This document shows, in pieces, positions 12,995 to 25,094 of a stretch of 64,000 nt of DNA (positions are counted from its first letter, which is position 1; the number at the start of each line of letters is the position of its first letter). Origin of the DNA: Thereva unica (lineage: Eukaryota; Arthropoda; Insecta; Diptera; Therevidae); assembly GCA_949987705.1 (NCBI GenBank), contig OX465283.1:90755813-90819812 (forward strand). The letters run 5' to 3'. The translations under genes were made by a program, and so were the position numbers. Under the pieces are notes generated by a model that made no database searches, had not been told where the DNA came from, and saw only the letters and a program-made list of their open reading frames with translations.

Positions 12995-14153
12995 AAGGAC
13001 GTAGCCAGGATTTTGTTTCGGGAGGGGTTTTTGTAGGTTAGGTTGAAATGGCACGCTATTGGGCCCATTGTGATGCCATTAGCCATTCTAGTGTTGGAAC
13101 AAAGTGCAGGCCATTTCAAGCCATTTGGAGCTTTTTATAAAGCGACAGAGTTCAGGGACCCCAGTATTTTGCAGCTCGCTCAATGCATCAAGAAAGGGTG
13201 AGCCAAGGAAGGTCCCTCTTTCCTTGCGAGGGCGGGACATGTACAGAGAAGATGGGAGGCAGTTTCTTCCTCTTCTTCATTACCACAACATTAGCATAAG
13301 TCGTTGTGGAGAAGTCTTAATCTGTCGGCGTGCCGGCCAAAGGGGCAGTGACCGATCAGAGCATCTCCTCCTTTATGTTTAACAAAACTAGAAATTTTGA
13401 ACGCTTTGCGTCCAAAGTTGGCCAGATTGCATGAAGAGTGCGGAACACCGTTGCTGTGGTCCATCTCAACCCATCTCGAGCTAAGCTGATTTTCCTCCAA
13501 GCAAGTTTGTAGGTCATTCCTATCCGGGTTAAGTGGGGTGTCCTTTCCACTTCGGTTCCCTGTCTAGCAAGCTCATCTGCCCTACGGTTCCCCTAATCCT
13601 ATTATGTCTAGGAATCCAACAAAGTTTTATATGAAACTGAATGGCAATCTCACACAGAGACCCGCGGCAGTTCAGAACAGTCGTGGATGTTGTGACGGCA
13701 GAATTGGTTTTTGTAAAAATCATAATAATGATCTGTGTAAATGAGACCTCCCCTTCCCCCCTATACTTTTTTACTTTTTTTATACATAGTCATCTAGATA
13801 TTTTTTCCTTTCTTCGGAAATGCAAATTACACACCAATAAACATTGCGCACATATGAATAAGACATTCGCTTATGTATTTTCAAATTTCCGCTTCGAAAT
13901 GTACCAAGAATGCGCATGGAAAATAGCCTTTTGAGAAACCTCATCTCGTTTGGTTCGCGCCATACATAGCTGTCGCCAAACGTATTTCTAAGAAGAAAAA
14001 ATGCGATTTGAATGGTGTTCTGCCTATCTCAAATTTAGTATACAATTGAAGAAAAACTATTTATTATTATTTAATTTTTCATGCTATCTGCGATGTCTTT
14101 TTTCATTCGGGGGGGGTTTGAACCCCCAAAACCCCTCCCCTGGCTACGTCCTT
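12995..14153. mobile_element. DNA transposon with 10-bp target duplication (Mutator-like candidate)
   Basis: Termini AAGGACGTAGCCAGG and CCTGGCTACGTCCTT are perfect 15-bp inverted repeats. The 10-bp GGTTGTCCAC occurs immediately outside both ends (12985-12994 and 14154-14163). It is the split codons of the host LINE, so the duplication is certain. A 9-11 bp duplication fits Mutator-like elements, but no transposase is present to confirm this. A LINE RNase H fragment is nested inside. Confidence 0.8.
13065..13723 (-). mobile_element. Jockey-like LINE RNase H and C-terminal zinc-knuckle fragment
   Basis: Across frame breaks the minus strand reads IKLCWIPRHNRIRGTVG (RNase H end), DREPKWKGHPT, FGRHADRLRLLHNDLC and EEEETASHLLCTCPAL, the usual tail of jockey-type ORF2. 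It lies inside the element at 12995-14153 and is antisense to the surrounding LINE, so it is a separate insertion. Confidence 0.72.
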
Positions 14154-14600
14154 GGTTGTCCACAGGGAGGAGTTTTATCTCCACTTCTCTGGTGCCTTGT
14201 TGTAGATTAATTCCTAGAGCTGCTCAACGACCGAAACTTTTACGCCGGTTACGCTGGCGATGTCGTCATAGTACTTTGAGGTAAAACTGAAGGAGCCATG
14301 TCAAGGCGCTTGCAGCAGGCACTAGATCTGGTCTCTAGCTGGTGCGAGAGAATAGGACTAAAAGTCAATTCCGACAAAACGATTCTGGTTCCTTTCACCA
14401 GGAAACGATCACTACCTGAAACTTTGGAACCAACACTTGCAGGCAGAACTAGAGGCTTTTCACAGCAAGCCAAATATTTGCGAGTGACGACGGGTTTGCA
14501 ACCGAAAACCATGTATTCGATATACACCACCATCTTTAGGTCCATGGAGACTTATGGAGCTTTAAGGTGATGGTCCAAACACGATGGCGCGTCATACGTA
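14154..14600 (+). mobile_element. Jockey-like LINE, 3' part of the split copy
   Basis: Resumes with GCPQGGVLSPLLWCLVVD, the RT motif interrupted at 12994. It continues with a degraded YAGD-type active-site region near 14240 and RRLQQALDLVSSWCERIGLK, VNSDKTILVPFTRK and YLRVTTGLQPK. Frames shift several times. The 3' end is near 14600. Confidence 0.82.
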
Positions 14601-16149
14601 TTTATAGCGTCAGGACTTCAAAAATCTTGTTTTCTAAATACTTGTATGGATTTTTTAAATGCACTTGCAATAAAGCCATCGATTTTTTTTTACAGATTCT
14701 ATTAATTTTTTATTAAACATTTTCATAAAACATAACAGTAACTAGTAAAATGCAAACGTTCCACTACAGACTCGTATCAATAAACGACGCACGAAAAAGT
14801 CTAAACGAAACACACACTTTTCCTACATTAAAAATATAAAATTTTGGGCTTTAAGAAATTGAATAGGAATACTAGCATTTATCCTGATGCCATTAGCATA
14901 CACAATGGACCTGTTCTCTTTCGATTGCGTGGTCAAGCAGCTTTGGTCGCGGTTAGTCCTTAGATGGGGAACCCCTTGGTTGGCATTTTTAGATTTTCAT
15001 GCCTGTAGGGAGTGACTGCATACACATGTGGCAGGCGCATTTTTTCGCTATGCCTACTTGTGCGGGCGCGTAAATGATTTAAAAAAAATTAACCAACTAA
15101 ATTATTTTTGCTCCGGATTTCCCTTCAGAGTCTGCTGGAGGGCAACAGTTTCCGCCCTATGTCCGATGAGGGATTAAACGGCAATAAGTGAGTAAGACAG
15201 TGATACTACTTGAAACTGATTTTTCCTCGTCTAAAAGTGCACATAAAAAGTTACAAAATGGTGGAGGTGTGGCTATAACAGATTTACTTCAAAGAAGTTT
15301 CATTAATTGCACAACACAACTTTTAAACAATCTTACACAGCAAATATTTTTGAATACAAACAAACCGACAATTTAAGAACAGAAATTAAGTTATTTTAGT
15401 ATTACAACTACTAATGGGCCAACAGAAAAATAACGATTTTACAGAGGACTGACCTTTAATATTGTTTAAATATTCTAAAGCAAACTTGTGCTCATTAAAT
15501 GAAAATCGTTCCAAGCAGAATTATTCTCGGGGTTTTAAATTTATTTTAAGCTTAACAAGTGTTCATTTTTCTTCTTTTTGTCGTAAAAAATATCAAAACA
15601 GGGAAATAAGCGCGCTGATGATAATGCAATTCTTAGAACTCAGTCACCGTGTGTTGCGCCACGTACAGGTTGGCGTCAGGTGAACGGTACTCAATTTCAT
15701 CCATTCTATTCCATTTTGAATTTAGTGTGCTAGATTTTTATACGTTGAAGAACAAGTTTATTCGGGCAAAAAAAATACCGAAAAGAATGCTTTTTGGTTT
15801 CAAAACAAAATATTAATTTTTTTTCCAAACAATGTTAATAGATGCTTGTGCAAAAAGATGCGATAGTAAAAATGAAGCAACATCTTTCCTTATTTCAAAC
15901 ATATGAACAATTTTTTTTAGTTTCTGGCATTAGAAAAGAACATTTTGCAAGTGCTTGCTAAAATGCAAACTTAAAATCGTTGCTGCTGCATCGTAAGATA
16001 CATATGTTGTCAAGGCAAATTATCAACAGATAGCCTAAACTAAATCATTAGCATAACAACATAATTAGTACAAACTGATCCTTTTCATTCTCCTCCTCCT
16101 AGCTGTGGGCCGATTCATATTTATCACATTTTAAGAATATTAAAAAAAC
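14601..16149. other. Intronic sequence without recognised features
   Basis: AT-rich, with no conserved coding or repeat that I could match within the window. Confidence 0.35.
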
Positions 16150-16330
16150 TAAAATTTCGACTTTGACGAACCATAACTCTGGAAGTTGGTAGGTTATAGT
16201 AAAACAGGGTGATATTTAAAATTCTAACAAAACAATTTCAAAACGCCCTAGCGGCTAAACCGTTACAATTTCCCCCACCCATACGATTTTTTCTTCGTTT
16301 TACCAAATCCTATTAACTGCCGGCCAACTG
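16150..16330. mobile_element. Diverged copy of the CCCTAGCGGCTAAACC MITE family
   Basis: Shares AACGCCCTAGCGGCTAAACC and a following run of C and the ACGATTTTTT word with the elements at 21911-22254 and 41811-42225. Its outer termini have decayed. Confidence 0.55.
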
Positions 16331-16464
16331 CAAACTCTACTGTGCATTAATCCTACACATTCAATATTTACGAACTCATACAACTTGCAAGCATGCAAAG
16401 GAAGGTTTTCATCGTAGTTTTCTTCAACATCCGACTCCTCATAAGCCAAAATTTTTCTTTCCAA

Positions 16465-17064
16465 CCCAGTGGGAAATGGAGTGCTCTAAAGACAATGGAG
16501 GAGCACTCTCATGGAAGCATGGAGTGCTCCCTTTCCGCTCCCTCTCCATATATTTTTTAACATTAGATGTCTGTCTCCATTTGAGTTCCCATAGGACCAC
16601 TCCTGGAACGATGTAGTTGGGGACAAAAAGGAGCATGATAGAGCTTTTTTTAAATATCTACAGTAGAGGTCAACATTAAAGTACCATAAGAAAATGTTAA
16701 TATTTAAATGTAAATAGCTTGGCGGCCTATTCAATCTACGACTATTTATAAATATTGAGAGAAAGTTTCTTACGTTTGCTTTTAAAAACGATTCACAAAT
16801 TAGTTTTTATTTTGTTAATTTTCACAATTTTCACTCTCTACTCAAAATTTGTGTATTTCAGTCAAACACAATTTATGATCTGATGAAATTTGCCTTAATT
16901 TTACGTTTTCAGTATAATGGTGAGTCATCGCCTCAATAGAGTTTTAAGTTTTGAGCTTGGCCTATTTAATTTCTTAAATATCTCCAATAATGCTCCCTTG
17001 GGAGCCCATTGAGAGCCCTCCAACTTCCCTCCCTTTGGGAGTGCTCCCAATTTTTCCCGCTGGG
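16465..17064. mobile_element. MITE family S, copy 1 (CCCAGTGGGAAA termini)
   Basis: The left end CCCAGTGGGAAATGGAGTGC and the right end, read in reverse as CCCAGCGGGAAAAATTGGGA, are imperfect inverted repeats that are rich in GGAGTGCTC words. A second copy lies in the opposite orientation at 32313-32728. It has no coding. Confidence 0.72.
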
Positions 17065-17200
17065 AAGGTTCGTACCAACTCTAATACTGGACATTGATGG
17101 GCCCGATGTCATGACGGACTGGTAGGGCCGATGATGGTTCCTGAGCTTAGCTGGCACATAAAACTATGGGCTCGCGATGCACTCTCTGTTCGATCAGGAC

Positions 17201-17705
17201 TGCTTTCAAAAATCTTACTATGGTCAACTATAGCTAACTGTGGTAAGCTTTTGTAGTTTAAAAATTCAGTGGTTAACTACAACGTAGCCAGGAGAATGAC
17301 ATTTTTCCATTCAAAAACTCCTGTGGTTAACCATGGTGTAGTTAAATTTTAACCCTGCTCGGGAGTTTGATTAGCGAAGGTTGAGAAGAAGAAGAGTACA
17401 AACATTTCTCTGACAGTTGTTTTAATGTTAAAGAAATGAACAAATCACAGTAGGATTTTTGGGATTATTGGATATAAATAAATCAATGAACATGGAGAAC
17501 ACAAAAAATAATTGAGCAATTAGAAGACTATTTTATAAAAAAAATTGTCTTTATTTATTTTTTTATTTTTTAAACCTGTAGTTAACTACAGTGTGTTCAA
17601 AAACATCCATGGTTAAACATAAACATTCGAGGTTAAGTGACGTGATGCAGCATAACCACAGCTTACCCTGTGGCTTAAGATAGTAAGACTTTTGAACATG
17701 CTCGA
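17201..17705. mobile_element. Possible MITE with TTCAAAARTCTTACTA termini
   Basis: TTTCAAAAATCTTACTATGG at about 17204 pairs with TAGTAAGACTTTTGAAC at about 17683-17699. The pairing continues through CTGTGGTAAGC / GCTTACCCTGTGG. The interior has several GTTAACYAYRG words. No target duplication was seen. Confidence 0.5.
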
Positions 17706-17879
17706 GGTATTGACTAACAATGCCCTTCACCACTCCATTCCACCTATCGCTACCACTGAAATAAGTTAAGTTCAATGGCACCAGAGTCCAAATCGAGCCT
17801 TGGTCTCCTTCAGTTTGCTCCGCTAACCTTCTCGCTCACTGGCTAGAGTCCTCTAATTTCTTACGCCCAACAGGTGTGC

Positions 17880-18690
17880 AGCGTCTGTATCTACGGCTTC
17901 AAACCATCTTTTCCTCGGTCATTATATATCTTCTTCACTGCTCTGTTTTTCGGCATTCGCTCTACATGTCCTGCCCATCGTAGTTTATTTATTTTGATAT
18001 AGTCTTTATAGATTTGGTACAGTTCGTCATTGTATCTGATTCTGCAGATACCGTTTACGTTTAATGGGCTAAAGTTTTCGACTTTTTGGGTCATGGTCCA
18101 AGCCTCCGAGCCATAAGAAGTCACAGGCCTTATAAGATATTTGTATAGTTCAAATTTAGTTTTCCTGTGTAGCGCTCTTGATTGAAGTACTTTACGCAGT
18201 GAATAGAAACTTAGATGGCCATGTAGTACAGACTATTGTTCCTAGGTATTTAAAGCTCTTTACTAACCTCTATATTGTAATTATCTGTTGTAGTCCTTAG
18301 ACGTGTTCTTTCTGATCTAGTCTGCAGCATTGCTCTAGTTTGGGCTAGATTAATTGTTAAGCCCATGTTTTAAGCGACGTTGTCTAGACTGAAATAGCAT
18401 ACCTTTGCTCTTAATAGTGATCTACTTACTATGTTCCGATCATCAGCGTAACCCAATATTTGCAACGAATTGTTAACTAATGTTCCATTTCTGTCTAATG
18501 GTGTTTTTCTGATTACAGCTTCTAAGGCTAGGTTGAATACCATCGGTGCTAGACCATCTCCCTGTTCGCGTCCTTGTTTTACGTGGAAGTGTTCAGTTAA
18601 CTACAGTTTATCTGTTAAGGTTAGTTTTATTAGCCGTACTAATTCTGCAGGTATTCTAAGGTTGTGAATAAGTCTTTCCTTAGATATTGG
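17880..18690 (-). mobile_element. LINE family B, 3' part of a split copy
   Basis: The minus strand reads MMYDPISKERLIHNLRIPAE, then VKQGREQGDGLAPMVFNLAL, a YADD-bearing ILGYADDRNIVSRSLL and finally KLRWAGHVERMPKNRAVKK. These are the palm, active site and C-terminus of a non-LTR reverse transcriptase. Stops and frameshifts are present. Its upstream half lies at 19440-20155. Confidence 0.8.
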
Positions 18691-18694
18691 ATCA

Positions 18695-19440
18695 TACATC
18701 ATTCATCATCATTGCGCTCCTTTAACTCCTCATGGGCCATGGGGCGGAAATAGTTGCTCTCCAGCGGACTACGTTTTATGCGACAACTCCTAGCTCCGGA
18801 TCTCCCAGTTGTTGCGGCTTCTGCTAGTAGGGTTCTCCTCCAGGTTGTTCTAGGTCTTCCGACTCGACGGGATCCTTGCGGATTCCAGTCAAGGGCCTGT
18901 TTGGCTAGATTTTCGTTTTCGCGTCGCAAGGTGTGGTCAATCCAATTCCATTTCCTTCGCCTGATTTGGTCGTCTATCCTTTCTTGGCCGGCACGGCGCC
19001 ATAGTTCTTCGTTTTAAATTCTATCCTGCCAGCGGATCTGTTGATGAAGACTTGTAGGGGCCCTGTGATTAATTGTGTGACTTTCCATGTTTCGCAACCG
19101 TACAAAAGTTGGAGTTGAACAGCCGCAATTTGGTGTTAGTTGAGATCTCCGTTAATATCCATATGCGGAACAATCATGCATATGCGCCTCGTGCTTTATT
19201 TATTCTGGAACTGACGTCTTCTTCTGCACCGCCATTTTCGGTAATAATACTACCGAGGTAGCAGAATTTATTTACTGGTTCCACGTCACGGTTATTCAGC
19301 GCAGTCCGTTCAATGGTGTTTGCATTTATCCGCATTTCTTTATAGTTTTAGTTGGATTTAGCCTTAAGCCTGCTGGACTACTTTCTGTTGCCAAATTGTT
19401 GAGCATGTTTTTGAGGTCCTGCTGTCCAGCAACACCCCAA
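18695..19440 (-). mobile_element. LINE family A, 5'-truncated copy inserted in LINE B
   Basis: Matches the 3' part of the long LINE A copy at 36783-37560. It encodes NENLAKQALDWNPQGSRRVG and RPRTTWRRTLLAEAATTGRS. Its 3' end reads into an ATGATG-rich tail, as expected for elements ending in short repeats. The host LINE continues on both sides, so LINE A inserted after LINE B. Confidence 0.82.
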
Positions 19441-20155
19441 GACCTCTAAAAGCTGTTTTAGGCAGAATAGTTGGTCTGTTGTAGACATTTTCTTACGGAA
19501 ACCCGCTTGGTATTCACGCAGTATTTCCTAAACAATAGATTTTTAATAGGAAATATAGGATATTGCAGAATATTGGTGAATACTTTGTAAACTGAACTCA
19601 GTAGTGAGTGATATACCCCTGTAGTTTCTGCAGCAGATTTAGTCTCCGCTCTTGTGCACTGGGCATATAATTGCTTTCTTTCGGTCTTGTGGTAGCGATT
19701 CCTCATTCCATATCCTGCATATTAGTCTATGTAGACGTTCTAAGATTTTGTTGTCGCATTACTAAGTAGTTTAGCAGCTATTTCGTCTCCTCCAAGGGCT
19801 TTATTGTTTTTGAGCATATGTATGGCCCTTTTAACCTCGTCCAGGGTTGGGCTCATTATTATAAGGTCCTCTGCTATGTCTGGAGCATTTGGTTTAAGCA
19901 GGTTTTTAAAGTAGTTTTTCCATTTATTTTGGACTTCTGTTGGGTTACTCATAACACCGCCGGGTTTACTCATAATACCGCTGGGTATAAATTTGTCAGT
20001 AATCGACCTTATATGCTTGCCTAACGTTTTTGTTGCTAACATTCAAACTAGGATCCAGGATTCTCGCATTTTGTTGTTCCCTCTTCTTTTTCCTTAACAT
20101 TCGATCCGCATACCGACGTTTTGCTTTAAAGATTTCCGTTCTAGTGCTGGCCGGT
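19440..20155 (-). mobile_element. LINE family B, 5' part of the split copy
   Basis: The minus strand reads RTEIFKAKRRYADRMLRKKK, NKWKNYFKNLLKPNAPDIAE, DEVKRAIHMLKNNKALGGDE and a degraded WNEESLPQD...YQAGFRK region, in the order of the N-terminal half of a non-LTR RT. The 5' end (endonuclease) is missing. Confidence 0.78.
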
Positions 20156-21910
20156 CCGGCGATATACACCCTGTGACGTCCTACACACGGTGCGGATGCG
20201 GTGCGGATAAGTGTGCCCCGGCCTTAAGTCGTTGCCGTGTGATCCGTCCAGCCCAAACCTTTCTGAAGGTTCCTTAACATCGGTTTTACCGAGACAAGAT
20301 TGTAAGCCTGGGGCCCAACCAGTGTGATCAGTTTTTCCGCTACCACTGAAATATCAATCGCATTATGTTCCTGCACCAACACCTTAAAAGGAATATTTTT
20401 TTCTGAAAGATTCACTTAGGAGTTGTTATGCCATTTTGTAAGACGGAATATAAATTTTCAAAGTTGAAGCTCACTTAGAGCTTGAAAAACATCGTGAGTC
20501 AGCCCCGTGGTCTAGACCGGTACAAATAAAATGATAGCAGAACTGCAAAAAAAACAGAAGTATACTACTAGATACATCTAGCTTTTTTGAATCTGGCACT
20601 CGTGGTATAGTGGTATCTATGCAATAAGATTATAAAAAATAATTTAGACAGATTTGTAATAAAAAGTATGTACATTACAGTATTAAGTACGGAAATACAT
20701 AAGTTTTTGGATAAGTAAATAAATGGTTCACTGTATTTCTTTACGTAAGAAAAATTTAGAAAGGAAACTAAAAGCTGCTTTTAAGGAAGAAACAAATAAT
20801 ATCTTGTGTTATTGTTGAATATCCTCAAAAAGACATTCTATTTGTGGTAGTGGTTTACGTACTTCGCCAAGTTCACATCTTTTCACAATCCATGACTCTT
20901 GACCTCATTACTTTATCTCCTTTCCAGCATAACAGTATTATTTAATCAGTAAAAGAATGGTACTGAAAAATATTGCGGGAAACCACTTTCTGCTATTACT
21001 GTTCAGTGCAGAAGTTTCCAGCTGGCATGCGGCCAAAAATAAAATTTATCGAGCTTTTATCTGCTTTTTAACCTTGCCAAAAGCTCAAAACTGAATATAT
21101 TGATATGATAAAATACGCAAAACCCAATTTTATAAATGATCGAATTCACAGTTTTTGCATTCGTTTTATTTATTTAACTTTTATATTTGTTTATCAAGTT
21201 TGGTAAAAAAAGAATTCCGATAAGTGTCCGGCTATTGCGCAACTTGTATATTTCTTGATGTTTACTTAATTTTGTTTGGTTAATTTTTTTTTATTCCTTC
21301 CAATGAGTTTATTTAGAAACGAGTATTTTTGCATTCCTAAAATTAAATTATACTAAGAATATTTAAAAACAGTCTTTATTCGTTTTTTTTATTCAAAAAG
21401 TAATACCATAGCAGTTTGTACATGGTGCGGATATGTTTGAACAGCTTTAAACCGCAGTAATGCTTTGAAAATTCTAATTTACCTATCGTTTTAAAAATAA
21501 ATGTAAATATAATTCACTTAATAACATGTGAAACCTAAACTACTTTTAACGCATTGTGTGCATTGAAATTTTTCAAAAGAGAAATGGCATCGTTCTTCAT
21601 ATATTAAATTACAAGATATCGCCACACAGGAACCGGTTATATGGCCTGCACTAATTAAGAAAAACATTATATTTTGTCTTTATGAAAGCTTTTTAAACAT
21701 AAGGGACTATTAAGAATATATACTTATTCAATACTGTTGGTAACAGGGTTTTATTTTAAAACACTCACATGTGTTATTGTGACGTCAGCCATTTGATTAC
21801 CATTGGAGACACTTTTAAAAGACTTCAATGTACGTTTTGAAATAACACACTTTCAAAAGCTGAAATTTGCAGTAATTTTCTTGATCATAACAGCTTATAT
21901 GTACATATAT
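20156..21910. other. Intronic sequence without recognised features
   Basis: No conserved coding seen. A 63-codon open frame at 20224-20415 (minus) has no motif I recognise. A tRNA A-box-like word at about 20596 has no matching B box. Confidence 0.35.
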
Positions 21911-22254
21911 AGGGTGTATCAGTTAAAATGTCGAAACGCCTGGCTATGAATAGGTCTTGGATAGAAGAACAAAAAATCGTTGGATGCGGAAGTTGGTAGG
22001 TTGAAAGCTTGACTTTTACAGGGTTAGATTGGTGGGAGTATTCTGCGTAGATTGTTGTCTTATTCATGAAAATATCGCATAGGTTTACAAAACTACAGGG
22101 TAATATGTAACCTCTTCCAAAAAATTTCAAGACACCCTAGCGGCTAAACCTCTACGATTTCCAGCCACACCCCTCTTCCCCCTAACGATTTTTTGTTCGC
22201 CTATCCAAGACCTATCCACAGCTAGGCGTTTCCACATTTTCCCTGATGCTCCCT
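21911..22254. mobile_element. MITE with ~70-bp inverted repeats (mariner-like candidate)
   Basis: AGGGTGTATCAGTT...CGAAACGCCTGGCTATGAATAG on the left pairs imperfectly with CTATCCACAGCTAGGCGTTT...CCCTGATGCTCCCT on the right. Both arms contain AGGTCTTGGATAG / CTATCCAAGACCT and the CAAAAAATCG / CGATTTTTTG pair. The flanks are TAT-rich, compatible with a TA target. Relatives lie at 41811 and 16150. Confidence 0.72.
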
Positions 22255-24180
22255 GTATATTATGGTTTCACCGGTCGAACTGCGTTCGGGAAAATTTGTG
22301 AAGTGAGTTTTAAATTAACCTCAGTTCTCATACAATTTTCACATGTTGAGATCAGTTCGCCCTCAAAAGAGTAATCAAAAGATATTAGTACGAGAGAAAC
22401 CCCGTGGCTCTAGATGTTAGATCGTTGTCAGACATTAAATCGTCCCCAGAATTCGAAAAGAGCTTGCGCGTAAAGCTTTCCTCTCGATTTGGGAGACTTG
22501 GAATGATCAGAGTGGCAACTGCGCGAAGGTAATAAACAAAATCAATGTAAGTGAAATGCGTATTTTAAAATATTTATAAAGTTCTAATATTGCAAAAGTC
22601 ACTCTTTTTGTTTATTTTCTATTAATGAATTTGGAAGAGGTATATTCTTCACTGGGTAAACATTAACAATCACCTACCTCGATATTTCAGACCGCATATG
22701 TTGCTCCAGAAGTTGTAAAAACAACTTCAAAACACACGATAATAACCCGCTTGTATCTTCACTTAATTTCGAAACTCACGCCTCGCTGAAATTAAACTAG
22801 TGGGATGTTGTGCCTAGAGACTAGCCACTAATTACGCTTTTTCATGGTATTCTTTCTGTTGAATAACACTTCAGATTGGATGACAATATATTAAGTGGAG
22901 ATTGATCCGCACTCACTTCCAACCCGCCGGATCTGGGAATCGAGGCCAATAATTCGAATGTGTCAAATTGAAGAAAAAAAAAGCACATCACACATGTAAA
23001 CACTATAGAAAACGAATCTAAACATTTTTCTTTGGATTGGAGGAAAATCTAATGTGATGCACTTTGCACAACAGAATTAGGTGTATTATTTTACTTAAAC
23101 ATACATGTCTTATTGTTAAAAATTCGGCTTACCGCACCCTAGTTTGGCCATGGAGATTCATAAGTATCACACTGACCAACGCTATATATAATTAATCTTG
23201 AAAAGTTTTTGTTAAAGGCTTATGTAGGTTATAAGTTGTGAGACTGCGTAATCTAAAACTTAACAAAGTATTTAACAAACACTACAATATAATCATCATA
23301 GCTTAAAAAAAGGAAATCAAATGTAAACAATAAAATTCTTTGATTCTTCACCCACGTCATGGTATATTTCTTTATTCAATATAAACAATAGTTTTTGAGC
23401 AGCAAATAAAAACTATATGCCATAATTTCGTTATCATCGGTTTTTGTTCTGGAAGCAAATTTAGAGACGTATTCATGTCAAAAACTTGTTTCATATGAAA
23501 CAAAATCCCCGAAGGAAATTAAAAAAAAATTATTATGACGAAAAAAAAGCACCGCGAGCCAAAGGATCGAACTCGCAGCCCCACAGACGAGGGACTTTCC
23601 CTAGCCCTTTATATGTAGTCCATGGAAATGGTACTTTAACATTGCAAAAATGCAGGACAAGGTTTTATTTTTGGGATGTGTAGGGGGGTCAGGGTGAGCT
23701 TAAGTTTGAGTTTTCGGGATTCTAACCCCCCCTCCCCCCATTTGGCCGCCATCTTGGAAAACGTATGCAAATGGTTTTTCCACTATATCTCCGAAACGGC
23801 ACATCTTACCGGAAATTTGCAAGGACACTTTTTGTTTAGAATTAAATAATCTACAATTTATTACTTAGAAATTTTGTGGTAAAATGAATAATTAAGAAGT
23901 TATAAGCCTTAGAACACAAAAATTAGTCACAATATTTTCTTTAAAGGCTCTTTTTTGTTGTTTAAATATACTTCTGGTTGAAATTTCCAGACCATTTTCT
24001 CAGTTTTTGGTCTTTTGACCAAGAGCTACATTTTGAGATATTTCCCAAGTCTGTAGCTGCAGTACTTTCAGAGATGAAAGTAGGCTTCAGACGGACAGAT
24101 GGACAGACGGACAGACGGACAGAGCCTCTGTATAAGCTTTTTTTTTTTTTGAAAAAGCTAAAACCGAAATCATCATCAAG
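22255..24180. other. Intronic sequence with a MITE end and a microsatellite
   Basis: At 22907-22952, CACTCACTTCC..CCGGATCTGGGAATCGAGGCC is a solo end of the MITE at 33533-33837. A (GACGGACA)n-type microsatellite occupies about 24089-24123. Nothing else is recognised. Confidence 0.5.
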
Positions 24181-24370
24181 CATCACAACCAGCTCGCGAG
24201 TCGCTGGCTATAATCAGCAGGAGGAGATATACACACGACATGGAAATGAACTTAAGTACGTACAATTGGGATTACTAACGAGACCTAGAACCGAGCACGT
24301 TAGAAGAAAATTTTTTAGAAGGCCAAGGCTCACAGAGGGCTGCAGCGCCAATGATGATGATGATGCACTT
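24180..24370 (+). mobile_element. Possible LINE 3' end with (ATG)n tail
   Basis: The plus strand reads RKFFRRPRLTEGCSA followed by a run of ATGATGATGATG at about 24352-24365. This looks like the C-terminus and short-repeat tail of an RTE-type LINE. It is too short for certainty. Confidence 0.4.
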
Positions 24371-24539
24371 AAGGACTAAACAATTATATTAAGAAAAAAA
24401 AAGACAAAACGATAAGTTCCCGATAACCCAGCTTTGTCACTCGTTGCCAAATTGACAACTCTCTCACTCTATTCTTAAAATAAAGAAATTAGGCACTCCC
24501 GCATTTCTTTGTGGTATGGTATGGACAGTGTTACCCTGT

Positions 24540-25090
24540 TAAGGCACTGGAAAATCCTTATTTAGGCTGATGACATGAAACTGTATCGCCACATGAGGAG
24601 TTTAGAGGATTGCAAACTTCTGCGACCTTCTGTTCAGGTGTTCCAAAAATAACCTGGTGCTTAATTTTAGTAAATGTGAGATCAGGACTGTTTGTAGGAA
24701 ACGTGGTATTATAATTTATGACTATACTTTTTTCCACAACAAGGTCTCCCACGCAAACTCTGTAATCGATCTAGAGGTTAGGTTAGAAAGTAAGTTGGGT
24801 TTCTCTACCCACATTATATGTATCTCCACCAAGAGCAATCCAGTCCTGAGATTTATAAAAAGACGGTTGAAGGAATTCAACAAACTCCTCATAACTAGAC
24901 ACTTGTGCATATCTTTGGTTAGGCCTTTTCTTGAATACTCCCCCTGGTATGGGCTCCTTACTTCTCCTCCCATGTTGGTAAAATCGAATCGGCTCAAAGG
25001 AAGTTCGACGGAGTTGCACTCAGCCACCTCCCGGGGATGACCCACTTACTCTTCCGCCTTATGAGAGCAGACTTATGTAAATTGCTTAAC
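24540..25090 (+). mobile_element. Non-LTR retrotransposon (family E), RT fragment left of a MITE
   Basis: The plus strand reads ADDMKLYRHMRSLEDCKLL at 24567, i.e. the RT active-site ADD, then NNLVLNFSKCEIRTVCRK, RFIKRRLKEFN and RPFLEYSPWYGLL. Frames break at least twice. It is split at 25094 by a TTAA-flanked element and continues at 25810. Confidence 0.82.
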
Positions 25091-25094
25091 TTAA

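Noticed and set aside
20590..20640. tRNA A-box-like sequence (TGGTATAGTGG)
   Set aside because: No matching B box or cloverleaf follows within tRNA distance; at best a decayed tRNA-derived piece.
23540..23600. B-box-like GAGTTCGATCC on the minus strand followed by a T-run
   Set aside because: The stem around it has a 13-base loop, not a T-arm, and no A box is seen.
23978..24379. 133-codon plus-strand open frame
   Set aside because: Much of it is translation of a GACGGACA microsatellite and A/T runs. Only the last part resembles a LINE tail.
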